A DNA stretch of 64,000 bases from Pseudomonas mandelii (lineage in GTDB: Bacteria > Pseudomonadota > Gammaproteobacteria > Pseudomonadales > Pseudomonadaceae), in assembly GCF_024138395.1 (NCBI RefSeq), contig NZ_JAMYDU010000007.1:1-64000 (forward strand). Reading direction: 5' to 3'. Positions 1 through 8,851 of the stretch are shown here, piece after piece. Each line of letters starts with the position of its first letter. The first letter of the stretch is position 1. The notes beneath the pieces were generated by a model that saw only the letters and a list, made by a program, of their open reading frames with translations, did no database searches and was not told the origin of the DNA. The position numbers and the translations under genes are program-made.

Positions 1-50
1 GCGAAGGCGTCCTTAAGAGCGCCTTCGCCGGCAAGCCTGGCTCCTACGAA
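1..50. repeat. REP-like palindrome at window edge
   Basis: Inverted repeat in which GCGAAGGCG pairs with CGCCTTCGC, followed by a GGCTCCTAC tail. The same element, in the opposite orientation, is at 14009-14056 with one mismatch in the loop. It resembles the extragenic palindromes found many times elsewhere in the window. Confidence 0.7.
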
Positions 51-112
51 AAGCGGTTCATTCGCTTAACTGAGGGGCATTAGGGCTTAGCCGACCAAGG
101 CTGACATCAGGA

Positions 113-763
113 CTAAGGTAGCGGCTTGTCGGCGATTCTTTTGGATTTGGCTGGTGTAACGCCCAAAGCCTTGAGAATCATCTCGGCGACTCGCTGGTCG
201 TGCTCCGCCACCACACGCCCTTCGACAACCGAGCGCATGGCTCCGGTTGTGCACGATACGACCATGTCCAGGGCGATCCCTTCGTCCTCGTATGCGAAAG
301 TGCCCGCGCGCAGACCTTCACGCAGGTCGCCCAGCACATGAGCAGCCAGGCGCGAGCGCATGGCCTGATCGGAATGAATGATGCGCAGCAGTGCGTTGGC
401 CCATTGATGGTCGTACGCGGCCCGGCATACGAACATGCGCACACCAATCGAAAGCCGCTGTGCGCCGCAATGCACGTCCGAACTCAGGGCGGAAATGGCA
501 TCGGAGAACTCGCTCGCCATGGCGATGCCAACCGCCTCGAGTACTTCGTCGCGCGTGCGAAAATAGTTGTAGATGGTGCCGTTGGATACCGCGGCCTCCG
601 AGGCGACATCGAGCAGTGCAATCTCCCCCACCTCCTTACGTGCGACAAGACGCAATGCCGCATCCACCAGGCCGCGACGGGTGCGTTCACGCTTCTTGTG
701 CCCGCGAGTGAGAGGCTCTTGCTCAGTTGCTTCTGAAGGAAAAGTGGGGGAAGGCATCTTCAC
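113..763 (-). CDS. TetR/AcrR family transcriptional repressor
   Basis: A 216-residue DNA-binding protein. The N-terminal helix-turn-helix covers about residues 25-75, ending in the typical segment SNGTIYNYFRTRDEVLEAVG, and an all-helical ligand domain follows. The start codon overlaps the stop of the upstream monooxygenase gene by four bases (ATGA), so the two are co-transcribed and translationally coupled. This suggests that it represses the monooxygenase and itself, with an aromatic substrate as likely inducer. The target and ligand are inferred from position only. Confidence 0.9.
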   Translation of the reverse strand: MKMPSPTFPSEATEQEPLTRGHKKRERTRRGLVDAALRLVARKEVGEIALLDVASEAAVSNGTIYNYFRTRDEVLEAVGIAMASEFSDAISALSSDVHCGAQRLSIGVRMFVCRAAYDHQWANALLRIIHSDQAMRSRLAAHVLGDLREGLRAGTFAYEDEGIALDMVVSCTTGAMRSVVEGRVVAEHDQRVAEMILKALGVTPAKSKRIADKPLP

Positions 764-2418
764 GCTCTTAATCGAGGGGGCTCGTTGATGGTAATGGAAA
801 CGCTATCGGTAGTGACATCGGCGCTACCCATCAGGATTCGGCAGTCTCGAACCAGACTGCCCGCATCGAAGCCGGGCGCGTGGTGCATGATGATACGGTC
901 AGGGCGAATCGCGACCAGCGTGCCTTTGGCTGCCAGCGGCAGGATGTCATGGTTCAGGTCTTCGATGAAGTCGCAAACGCTGTCGGAGCGCTGACCGCAG
1001 GGTCCTATCTGCAAGAAATGACCTCCCATCCGTATCCAGGAAAAGACCTCGGCAGCGCTCAGCAGTGACAACGGGTCAACACCGAATCCCACCAGGGTAA
1101 GGTTGTGTCCAAGAGCATCGTCGCTCAGTTGGATCTGCTGTTGCGTGTTGCGGACCCAGGCCTGGGGAAACAGACTGCCACGAACCAGCTTGTCGCCACG
1201 ACGATGCTGCACGAACAGCCCCTCTTTGAAGATGTTCTTCGGCTTGATGTCCAGTTGCTCGAAGTACCTTCTGGTAGCAGGCGTCAACGCCAGCGTGCGC
1301 ATCAAGCCGTGGACGAAGAAAGCGGCGACCTTGTTTCTCGGCATCACCAGACGGCCCATGAGTTTTGCCAGATTGATCATCGCCTGAGCATGGGGCCGGC
1401 GCTCTACGTCATAGGTATCGAGTATTGAAGGCGCGGCTTGGCCGTGAAGGACCCAGGCCAGTTTCCAGGCAAGGTTGGCGCCATCTCGAAGTCCCGCCAC
1501 AAGACCTTGTCCGACAAAGGGAGGGGTGATGTGGGCTGCATCCCCTACAAGAAAAGTTCGTCCCTTGCTGAACCTGTTGCAGCAACGCGCGTGGAATCGA
1601 TACACCGCCTTGCGCTCGATTTCCAGCTCCTGCGGATTGACCCATGGCGCGATCAGCCGGGCGATGCTTTCCGGGCTTTCCAGCTCTTCCCGGGATTCGC
1701 CTGGGTGCAGCATGAACTCCCAACGCTCCCTTCCGCCGGGCGCGGGCATGTGCGGCGTTGGGCGACGTGGATCACAGAGAAACTCGACGTGATCAATGGC
1801 TGACTTATGCCGGTTTTTGGCATCGACAATCAGCCAATCCTCGGCATAGGTTTGTCCTTCGAATTCCTGGCCAATCAAGGCCCTGACCCTGGAGCTTGCA
1901 CCATCCGCGCCGACCAGATATCGGGCGCGAATGAAATGCACATGGCCGTCCTGGTCCCGCACGGTGGCGACGACACAATCCGATTCCTCGACCAGATTCT
2001 CGAGTTCGAAGCCACCCAGGCTGGTCACCGACTTCAGCCCGGAAACCTGTTTACGCATCGCGTGTTCGAGGTCGGGTTGATAGAACGTCACCAGTTTGGG
2101 ATGGCCGTCGATGCACCCCGCGGTATTGGCCCGACTGAATTGCCCGAGGACCGGGGAGTGCATCTTCACTTCAGGGATAACGATCTTCTCGAAAGCGTCT
2201 TCCGACAATCCGGCGAGTTGCAGAATGCGAAGCGCCTCGTTGTCCAGAGCAATGGCGCGGGGCATGAGTACGACCTCATGGGTCTTGTCCAATACCAGCG
2301 TCTTTACCCCTTGGCGGCCGAGCAGCGCCGCAATTGTCGCCCCTACCGGACCGTTACCGACGACCAGCACATCGACGGCGGTGGGAGGCAGTTCGGTACC
2401 TTTCTTGTTGTTGTTCAT
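760..2418 (-). CDS. FAD-dependent aromatic monooxygenase (MhpA/PheA type)
   Basis: A 552-residue flavoprotein hydroxylase of the group A family that adds one oxygen atom to a phenolic ring using NAD(P)H. An N-terminal Rossmann motif (VGNGPVGATIAALLGRQG, about residues 20-37) binds the ADP part of FAD. The GDAAH motif near residue 295, followed by PPFVGQGLVAGLRD, contacts the flavin. A thioredoxin-like C-terminal tail completes the usual length of MhpA, 3-(3-hydroxyphenyl)propionate hydroxylase. No extradiol dioxygenase or hydrolase is adjacent, so the substrate is unknown and the mhpA name is not justified. It is divergent from the large regulator at 2719. Confidence 0.85.
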   Translation of the reverse strand: MNNNKKGTELPPTAVDVLVVGNGPVGATIAALLGRQGVKTLVLDKTHEVVLMPRAIALDNEALRILQLAGLSEDAFEKIVIPEVKMHSPVLGQFSRANTAGCIDGHPKLVTFYQPDLEHAMRKQVSGLKSVTSLGGFELENLVEESDCVVATVRDQDGHVHFIRARYLVGADGASSRVRALIGQEFEGQTYAEDWLIVDAKNRHKSAIDHVEFLCDPRRPTPHMPAPGGRERWEFMLHPGESREELESPESIARLIAPWVNPQELEIERKAVYRFHARCCNRFSKGRTFLVGDAAHITPPFVGQGLVAGLRDGANLAWKLAWVLHGQAAPSILDTYDVERRPHAQAMINLAKLMGRLVMPRNKVAAFFVHGLMRTLALTPATRRYFEQLDIKPKNIFKEGLFVQHRRGDKLVRGSLFPQAWVRNTQQQIQLSDDALGHNLTLVGFGVDPLSLLSAAEVFSWIRMGGHFLQIGPCGQRSDSVCDFIEDLNHDILPLAAKGTLVAIRPDRIIMHHAPGFDAGSLVRDCRILMGSADVTTDSVSITINEPPRLRA

Positions 2419-2718
2419 CTCGAGCCCTTGTTGTGATTGAAGTCGTGAGATGCGCAGATCTCATCGTCAGGCAAGGTGAAGGTATGTAAAATTGAGAGAT
2501 ATTTCAATATTGAAATTTTCGTCATTACCATTTCTGGATTATTACCACCCCCAGGGACTTGCGCAATCGCAATGCCTCATTGAATGGCTCAGCGATGGAC
2601 AGCGGGCGCGCCTGCATCAATTTCCGACCGGCGAGGCTTGGCTTATGAGCCGATCAGCGTTGTTATTGGAGTAATGGCCCAGTGCTAGAAACTATGTTTT
2701 TGTCTTCAGGAATCCAAC
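2419..2718. promoter_or_regulatory. Divergent intergenic region with a 16-bp perfect palindrome
   Basis: A 300-base gap between the monooxygenase and the large activator, with no convincing gene. A perfect palindrome, ATTTCAATATTGAAAT, lies at 2501-2516 in an AT-rich patch. Its size and position, 83 bases upstream of the monooxygenase start, suit a dimeric repressor such as the TetR protein at 113-763. That assignment is inference. Confidence 0.55.
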
Positions 2719-5616
2719 GTGGCGCGTCCGCAGCCTCATCCGAACCCCGTCCAGCTCTGCTTCGTCGAGTTCGAACTCGACGAAGCCAACGCCTGCTTGT
2801 CACGTAACGGGGAAGCCGTGGCGTTGGCGCCAACACCCTTCACCCTGCTGTGCGTACTTGCACGCCAGCCGGGATCGCTGGTGACCAAGGATGCTTTGCT
2901 CGATGCCGTGTGGGGGCATCGGTTCGTCAGCGATTCAGTGCTGAAGACGGCCATCAGTGACCTTCGCAAAGTGCTGGGCGACGACCCCAGGCAGCCCCGC
3001 TTCATCGAGACTGTGTCGCGGCGCGGCTATCGCTTTATCGCCACGCCCTCCCCTGCCCCTTCGATGCCGCCTGAACCCGCGACGGTGCCGACGGCCGGCG
3101 CGCATCCATCACCGCCGTTCATTGGTCGCATCGACAAGCTCTCAAGGCTGCATCGGGCATGGAAGCGAGCTGACGGCGGGCAACGTGCAGTGGTCTGGCT
3201 TGCCGGAGAACCGGGGATTGGCAAAACCACATTGATCGAGCATTTCCTCGCCAACCTTGGCGACATTGCCTGCGCACGCGGCCATTGCGTGGAGCACTAC
3301 GGCACCGGCGAGCCGTACCTGCCGGTGCTGGAGGCGTTGGCCGATCTGTGCCGCAGCGACACCGCCCTGCCATCGCTGCTGCGCGCCGTGGCGCCGACCT
3401 GGCTGCTGCAACTACCGTGGCTGAGCACCGCGCAAGAGCGCGACACATTGCGGCGCGAGCTTGCCGGCATCGGTCCGGATCGCATGCTGCGGGAAATGGG
3501 TGAACTGCTGGACCGCTACACGGAGCAGCGGCCGCTGTTGCTGGTGACCGAAGACTTGCACTGGAGCGATCGGGCGACGATCCAGCTCATCGACTATGTG
3601 GCGCGGCGACGTGGCCGCGCGCGACTTATGTGGCTGTCGAGCTTCCGCGTCGCCGAGGTGGTGGCGCTCGATCATCCGCTCAATTCGTTGCGCCACGAAC
3701 TGCGCCTGCAACGTCTGTGCGAGGAAGTGGTGCTCGATCCGTTTTCGGAAACCGAGGTCGCTGACTATGTCGCCCTGCGTTCGGCCTCGCTGGCGCGCGA
3801 TGAAGCCTTCGTGCGTGCCCTGCACGAGCGCACCGACGGTGTGCCGCTGTTCGTATCGTCAGTCATCAGTGAAGTGATGGACCCAACGGACGACGACGCC
3901 ACCATCGAGGCCCGACTGGCCGGAATGGCGGTTCCCGAGAACCTCGCGGCCATCATCGATCACTACATCACCAAGCTCGGGTCGGAGCAGCGTGCGCTGC
4001 TCTCGGCGGCAGCGGTATGTGGAGTCGAATTCCGGGTCGAGACGGTTTCGCAGGTCCTCGAGCGCGATCTCGATTCTGTGGCCGACGCCTGCGAGGAACT
4101 GGTGCGCGAGCACGTATGGCTCACGCAGCCGCGGGCCGCCGAACTTGAAGAGACGGTGGAGCTTCCCTACTCGTTCCGCCATGCCCTCTTCCGCCAGGTA
4201 CTGTACGACCGCATACCGCGATCATTGCGCACCCACCTCCATCGCCAAGTTGGCGCCGCGCTCGAACGCGAGCGCATGGCCGGCGTGCCGGTTGCGGCCT
4301 CGGCGCTGGCGACGCACTTCGACCGGGCTCGGCAGCCAATGACCGCGCTACGCTACTACGCCGAAGCCGCGGAAGCCGCGCTGCTGCACTTCAGCCCGGC
4401 CTTGTGCATCGGTCTCACTGAGCGCGCGCTGGTTCTGCTTCGACAGGCACCAGAAGGGATAGAGCGCGATACGCTCGAAATGACCTTGACCACGCTGCAG
4501 GGCGTGTCGGCTTTCCATACGCTCGGTGTCGGCAGCGAAGCCAGGAACGCGTTCGAACGCGCGTACACGCTGCTAACGAATGTACCCGAGCATCCGATGC
4601 GCAGTCGCCTGCTGCACGGATTTGGCTATCTGCTCGGTCTGCGCGGCGACTATTCGCTGGCGCTGGCGGTAGCGGAACGCGCCGAAGCGCTCTCGTGCGA
4701 GGCGAATGATCCAACGCTTATGCTGGTGGCGTGCATCGTACAAGGCGAGATACATCATCTTCAGGGACGCACGCAGGCGACCCGCCGTTGGCTGGAGCGC
4801 GCCCTCGCGATCGCCGAGCCGCTGGACCTCGGGGCGAATGAGATCTTTGCGGCCGATCCTCAGGTCACGCTGCACGGCATGCTGGCCATAGAGCTCGTGC
4901 GTTCTGGCCTGGTTGAGCAAGGCCGAGCGCATATGCAACTGGCGCGGACCCGCGCTCAAATGCTTCGCCAGCCTATGACCTGGCTGGTCGCCACCTGGCA
5001 GGAGGTGTTGATCGAGGTGCGGATGGGCAACCCTGTGCGTGTGGCAGCGCTGGCTGACGACATGCAGGCATTGGTCGATGAGTATTCGCTCGCACTGGGG
5101 CGCACGGCTTGCCGCTGGTGGCGTGGCTGGGCCGACGCGCGCAACGGTGCACCGCGCGACGGCTACCGCAGCATCCGCGAGGCTTACGACGAACATACCG
5201 CACTCGGCATGCGCTCCGGTGCCAGCGAGGTGCTCGGCTACGCCGCCGAGGCGCTGTTGCTGGCGGGCGATTGCGACGCGGCGCGAGTCGAGCTACAGGA
5301 AGCACTACGGGTCGGGGAGGAACTGGGCGAACGCGTGTACCTGCCGCAACTGTTGTTGCTGGAGGCAGCGATCGCGCGGATGCAGGGTCGGCCCGACGCC
5401 AGCAGCACGGCAGTGCGGAATGCGATTGAGGAGGCGCGCACCCAGGCAGCACCGTGGCTGGAGCTGCAGGCGTTAGTCGAACTGTGTGGGCACCACGACG
5501 CCACGGCCGAGGATCGCCAGGCGCTGGCGGTGCTGCTTGACCAGTTGCCCGAAACGGATGGAACCGAGCTGGTGAGACGAGCGCGCTCGCTGCTTCAGTT
5601 GGCAAAGTCTGATTGA
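2719..5616 (+). CDS. Winged-helix activator with AAA ATPase and TPR-like domains
   Basis: A 965-residue regulator. Residues about 12-108 form an OmpR/CadC-type winged helix. A STAND-like ATPase follows, with a Walker A motif GEPGIGKTT at residues 163-171 and a Walker B stretch LLLVTEDLHWSD near 275. The C-terminal half (about 530-960) is helical and alanine-rich, resembling TPR repeats. Translation starts at GTG with CAGGA about eight bases upstream. Proteins of this build usually oligomerise in response to a ligand or partner and activate nearby genes. The RND pump immediately downstream is the likely target, though this is inferred from position. A REP element (5635-5724) separates it from the next gene. 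Confidence 0.85.
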   Translation: MARPQPHPNPVQLCFVEFELDEANACLSRNGEAVALAPTPFTLLCVLARQPGSLVTKDALLDAVWGHRFVSDSVLKTAISDLRKVLGDDPRQPRFIETVSRRGYRFIATPSPAPSMPPEPATVPTAGAHPSPPFIGRIDKLSRLHRAWKRADGGQRAVVWLAGEPGIGKTTLIEHFLANLGDIACARGHCVEHYGTGEPYLPVLEALADLCRSDTALPSLLRAVAPTWLLQLPWLSTAQERDTLRRELAGIGPDRMLREMGELLDRYTEQRPLLLVTEDLHWSDRATIQLIDYVARRRGRARLMWLSSFRVAEVVALDHPLNSLRHELRLQRLCEEVVLDPFSETEVADYVALRSASLARDEAFVRALHERTDGVPLFVSSVISEVMDPTDDDATIEARLAGMAVPENLAAIIDHYITKLGSEQRALLSAAAVCGVEFRVETVSQVLERDLDSVADACEELVREHVWLTQPRAAELEETVELPYSFRHALFRQVLYDRIPRSLRTHLHRQVGAALERERMAGVPVAASALATHFDRARQPMTALRYYAEAAEAALLHFSPALCIGLTERALVLLRQAPEGIERDTLEMTLTTLQGVSAFHTLGVGSEARNAFERAYTLLTNVPEHPMRSRLLHGFGYLLGLRGDYSLALAVAERAEALSCEANDPTLMLVACIVQGEIHHLQGRTQATRRWLERALAIAEPLDLGANEIFAADPQVTLHGMLAIELVRSGLVEQGRAHMQLARTRAQMLRQPMTWLVATWQEVLIEVRMGNPVRVAALADDMQALVDEYSLALGRTACRWWRGWADARNGAPRDGYRSIREAYDEHTALGMRSGASEVLGYAAEALLLAGDCDAARVELQEALRVGEELGERVYLPQLLLLEAAIARMQGRPDASSTAVRNAIEEARTQAAPWLELQALVELCGHHDATAEDRQALAVLLDQLPETDGTELVRRARSLLQLAKSD

Positions 5617-5634
5617 CGAGTTAAGGGCACAGAC

Positions 5635-5724
5635 CTGTGGGAGAGGGCTTGCTCGCGAAAGCGGTGGGTAAGGCAACATCAATGTTGACTGTGCCGCCGC
5701 CTTCGCGAGCAAGCCCGCTCCCAC
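5635..5724. repeat. REP palindrome (GCGAGCAAGC family)
   Basis: CCTGTGGGAG...GGCTTGCTCGCGAA on the left is the near-complement of TTCGCGAGCAAGCCCGCTCCCACA on the right. It lies directly after the large activator gene and may stabilise or end that transcript. It belongs to the most abundant repeat family in the window. Confidence 0.8.
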
Positions 5725-5860
5725 ATGGATTGCGCTTAACTGACTGGCATTAATTTCTGAGGGAGCTCCACGGTCCCGACCGAAATCTGACCTTTCGCTT
5801 ACGACTCGCCCAAGGGGACGGCCTACGCTGTCGTCGAACTTTCTTGCCCCCTGGTCTGTG

Positions 5861-6076
5861 ATGAGTCTGAACCCTGAATCCAAGTACCCCAATCGTCGCT
5901 CGTACGTCCTGAAGCTGCGTAGCGATGCCACGCCCGGGGCCCTCGTGGGCCGTCTCGAAAATCTGGTCACCGGGCGTCAGCGCGAGTTTTCGTCCGCCGA
6001 AGAGTTGCTGGAGTCGATAGCCTCGGACCTCGCTTCCGCGGCCGATGAGCACGCGGCAGATGCCGACGGCGAGTGA
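5861..6076 (+). CDS. Small hypothetical protein upstream of RND efflux genes
   Basis: A 71-residue soluble protein with no signal peptide or membrane segment. It begins MSLNPESKYPNRRSYVLKLR, has a central segment with GRLENLVTGRQREFSSAEEL, and ends in an acidic tail. I do not recognise it as a named family. The pattern of a short beta-rich start followed by a helix bounded by FSSAEELLESI is typical of small conserved proteins that sit beside large regulators or pumps. A GTG directly before the chosen ATG could be the real start. It precedes the outer-membrane component by 165 bases in the same direction, so it is probably co-transcribed. Confidence 0.6.
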   Translation: MSLNPESKYPNRRSYVLKLRSDATPGALVGRLENLVTGRQREFSSAEELLESIASDLASAADEHAADADGE

Positions 6077-6241
6077 CCACTCCAACCTGAATGAGCGTTC
6101 GATATGGCGACCCAATGGCGACGTTTCGCTGACGACTTCGCGCGCACCGAGCCCTACGCTGATGCCATCTCGAATCCACACGAGTCCAATGCAATGCCGC
6201 GACTTCCAGTTTCCTCTCCACTCCCCCTTCACACCGGTCGG

Positions 6242-7708
6242 ATGACTTTGCAACGGGCCCAGCGCCCGGCCAGGTTTGCTGTTGCGGCCGCCCTTGCCAC
6301 TTCGATTGCCCTCGCCCTGGCCGGTTGCTCCACACCGGTTGTCAAGCCGTCGGTCGAGCTGCCGAGCAACTTCGCCGCGAGCACGGCCTCCGAAATGGAA
6401 CCCGAGGCGGCGTGGTGGGAGGTCTACCACGACCCAGTGCTGACGGATCTGGTGCGCCGAGCAGCGCGCGAGAACCGCGACGTCAAGATTGCGGCCGAGC
6501 GCCTGCGCGCCGCGCGTGCCGGCGAAACGGTCAGCCGTTCCTGGCTGCTCCCGAGCGTCGGCGCATCCGCCTCCGGCAGCGATCGCAGCAGCGGCTACAA
6601 CTCGGCCACGAAACAGGGTTATCCGGATACCAAGACCACCAGTGTGGGCCTGGACGTCTCATGGGAGCTCGACCTGAGCGGCCGCCTGCGCGCCGGTGCA
6701 GCGGCGGCCGACGCCGATGCGCTGGCCGCGGAGCACAGCATGCGCGGCGTACGCCTGCTGGTGATGAGCGACGTCGTCAGCAATTACTTCACACTGGTCG
6801 GCGCGCAGCGCCAGGTCGCGACGCTGCGTGCCATCTCCGCGATGCAGGACGAGACGCTGCGTCTGGTCAGCGCGCGCCAGCAGGTAGGGTTGGCATCCGC
6901 CTTCGACGTCGAGCGCGCACAGACCGACGCCTTGTCGGCGCGGGCGCAGATTCCGCCGCTGGAAACGCTGGCGGCTGTGTCGCGCCATCGTATCGCCGTG
7001 CTGATCGCCGACCAGTCCTTCAATACCGCAAACATCCAGCCCGCGAATGGCGACGCGCAGGTGCCCGAGGCCAAGCCGGGCCAGCCGGCCGAGCTGTTGC
7101 AGCGTCGACCTGACGTGCTGGCGCTGATGGCGCAGCTCGACGCAGCCAATGCGCGTCGCCAGCAGGCCAAGGCCGAGTGGTTCCCGCGGCTCTTCCTCGG
7201 CGCGTCCTTCGGCCAACAGGGCCTGAGCCTGAACGGTGCCGATCTCGGCGCTGCGCGCTTCACCAACGTGGCTGGACTGCTGGCGATGCCGATCTTCAAC
7301 GCCGGGCGCACGCAAGCGATCAACGAGTCCGCTGAAAGTGCTCAACAAGAGGCGGTGCTGCGCGCCGAAGACGGCATCGTACGAGCACTCGAGGATGTGG
7401 AGAACGCCCTCGTCACGCTGGCGCAGGAACGCCGCCGCTCCGGGTCGCTGCAATTGGCCGCCGCGTCCGCGGAGGCTGCGCAGAACCGCGCCCAGTCGCT
7501 CTATAACCGCGGGCAGATCGACCTGTTGCCGCTGCTGGATTCGCAGCGGGCGCGCCTGGCAGCACGCCTGAATGCCAACGAAAGCAACACCCAGCTGCTG
7601 CTCGATAGCGTGAAGCTCTACAAGGCACTGGGCGGTGGCTGGCAGGTGTTCGAACAACCCGCTACCCCCACCGCTGCCACCCAAGCCGACCGGCCACCAC
7701 TTTCTTAA
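6242..7708 (+). CDS. RND efflux outer-membrane lipoprotein (NodT/OprM family)
   Basis: The outer-membrane channel of a tripartite efflux pump. With the start at 6242 it has 488 residues and a lipoprotein signal peptide ending in the lipobox LALAGC, with the acylated cysteine at residue 29. An upstream in-frame ATG at 6194 would give a longer and less typical leader. Two repeated efflux-protein halves (about 60-260 and 275-465) carry the usual QRRPDVLALMAQLDAANA and GQIDLLPLLDSQRA segments. It is the first of three pump genes; in most related pumps the channel gene comes last, so the order is slightly unusual. Confidence 0.9.
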   Translation: MTLQRAQRPARFAVAAALATSIALALAGCSTPVVKPSVELPSNFAASTASEMEPEAAWWEVYHDPVLTDLVRRAARENRDVKIAAERLRAARAGETVSRSWLLPSVGASASGSDRSSGYNSATKQGYPDTKTTSVGLDVSWELDLSGRLRAGAAAADADALAAEHSMRGVRLLVMSDVVSNYFTLVGAQRQVATLRAISAMQDETLRLVSARQQVGLASAFDVERAQTDALSARAQIPPLETLAAVSRHRIAVLIADQSFNTANIQPANGDAQVPEAKPGQPAELLQRRPDVLALMAQLDAANARRQQAKAEWFPRLFLGASFGQQGLSLNGADLGAARFTNVAGLLAMPIFNAGRTQAINESAESAQQEAVLRAEDGIVRALEDVENALVTLAQERRRSGSLQLAAASAEAAQNRAQSLYNRGQIDLLPLLDSQRARLAARLNANESNTQLLLDSVKLYKALGGGWQVFEQPATPTAATQADRPPLS

Positions 7709-7738
7709 GAAACTGCCGTTTTTCAAAGAGGAACCGTC

Positions 7739-8851
7739 TTGAAAACCTCCCTTACTGCGGCCGGCGCCTTGGCCGTAGCCATCATGCTGTCCGCGTGTAG
7801 CCCCGACCAACCCACCGTGCAGACACCACGACCGGTGCGCACCGTTGAAATCAGCTACGACAATGCCCGCGACATCAGTCGCTACGTGGGCACCGTACAA
7901 TCGCGACATGAAGTCGACCAGGCCTTCCGCGTGGGCGGCAAGGTAGCCCAGCGCAAGGTCGATGTGGGCCAGTTTGTGCGCGAAGGCGACATCCTGGCTG
8001 TGCTGGATGACAGCGACTACCGCCTCGCTGAGGACGCGTCGCTACAACAGTGGACGGTTGCCGTCGAGCAGACGCGCCAGGCCGACTCGGACCGCCAGCG
8101 CTTAACCGCCCTGAAGGTTGACGGCTCGGTCAGTGCGGCCGAAGACGAGCGCGCGCATACAAATGCCCAGACCGCGCATGCGACCGCCAAGGCCGAGGCG
8201 CGAAAGCTCGAGCTTGCGCGCAACCGGCTCAAGTACACAGTGCTGCGCGCCTCGCGCAGCGGCGTCGTCACGGCGGTGCGCTTTGAGGCCGGGCAGGTCG
8301 TGCCGGAGGGCCAACCGGTTGTCTCGATCGCGAATCCGGATGAATCCGAGATCGTCATCGATGTGCCCGAGGATCAGCTGTCCGCCTTCAAGGAGGCGCG
8401 TTTCAAGGCTTCGCTGGCCAGTGCGCCGAACGAGATCTTCGATGTCACGCTGCGCGAGCTGTCGCCGCAGGCTGCGGCGCAGACCCGCACCTATCGCGCA
8501 CGACTCAAGCCGCTGAAGGCGCTGCCATTGGGCGCCACCGCCACGGTAACGGCCGAACGAGTGATGACCAGTGTCTCGGTGGCGACGGTGCCAGCCACGG
8601 CACTGACGCAAAGCGGCGGCCAGCCGGCGCTGTGGGTGGTCACACCCGCGGGCAAGGATCCGGTAGGCGTCGTCGAACTGGTGCAGGTGGCGGTGTTGGG
8701 CTACCGCAACGACCAGGTGCTCGTCTCCGGGCCGCAGGCCGGCGTATTGGTCGTCACCGCCGGAGTGCAGAAGATGGCATCCGGACTGAAGGTCGCGCTT
8801 CCCGGCGCAGCAATAGTTGACGCGAACACCACGCAGCAGGTCGCCCGATGA
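7739..8851 (+). CDS. RND efflux periplasmic adaptor (membrane fusion protein)
   Basis: A 370-residue adaptor that links the inner-membrane pump to the outer-membrane channel. It begins at a TTG codon with AAAGAGGAA just upstream; no ATG fits the lipoprotein signal. The lipobox is MLSAC with the cysteine at residue 20. The barrel-sandwich lipoyl halves flank a helical hairpin (about 95-165), followed by a beta-barrel with the segment VLRASRSGVVTAVRFEAGQVV. The stop overlaps the permease start by four bases (ATGA), showing tight coupling. Confidence 0.92.
   Translation: MKTSLTAAGALAVAIMLSACSPDQPTVQTPRPVRTVEISYDNARDISRYVGTVQSRHEVDQAFRVGGKVAQRKVDVGQFVREGDILAVLDDSDYRLAEDASLQQWTVAVEQTRQADSDRQRLTALKVDGSVSAAEDERAHTNAQTAHATAKAEARKLELARNRLKYTVLRASRSGVVTAVRFEAGQVVPEGQPVVSIANPDESEIVIDVPEDQLSAFKEARFKASLASAPNEIFDVTLRELSPQAAAQTRTYRARLKPLKALPLGATATVTAERVMTSVSVATVPATALTQSGGQPALWVVTPAGKDPVGVVELVQVAVLGYRNDQVLVSGPQAGVLVVTAGVQKMASGLKVALPGAAIVDANTTQQVAR

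Noticed and set aside
2492..2674. 60-codon open frame in the monooxygenase-activator gap
   Set aside because: No ribosome site, starts inside the AT-rich promoter area, and product has no protein-like pattern.
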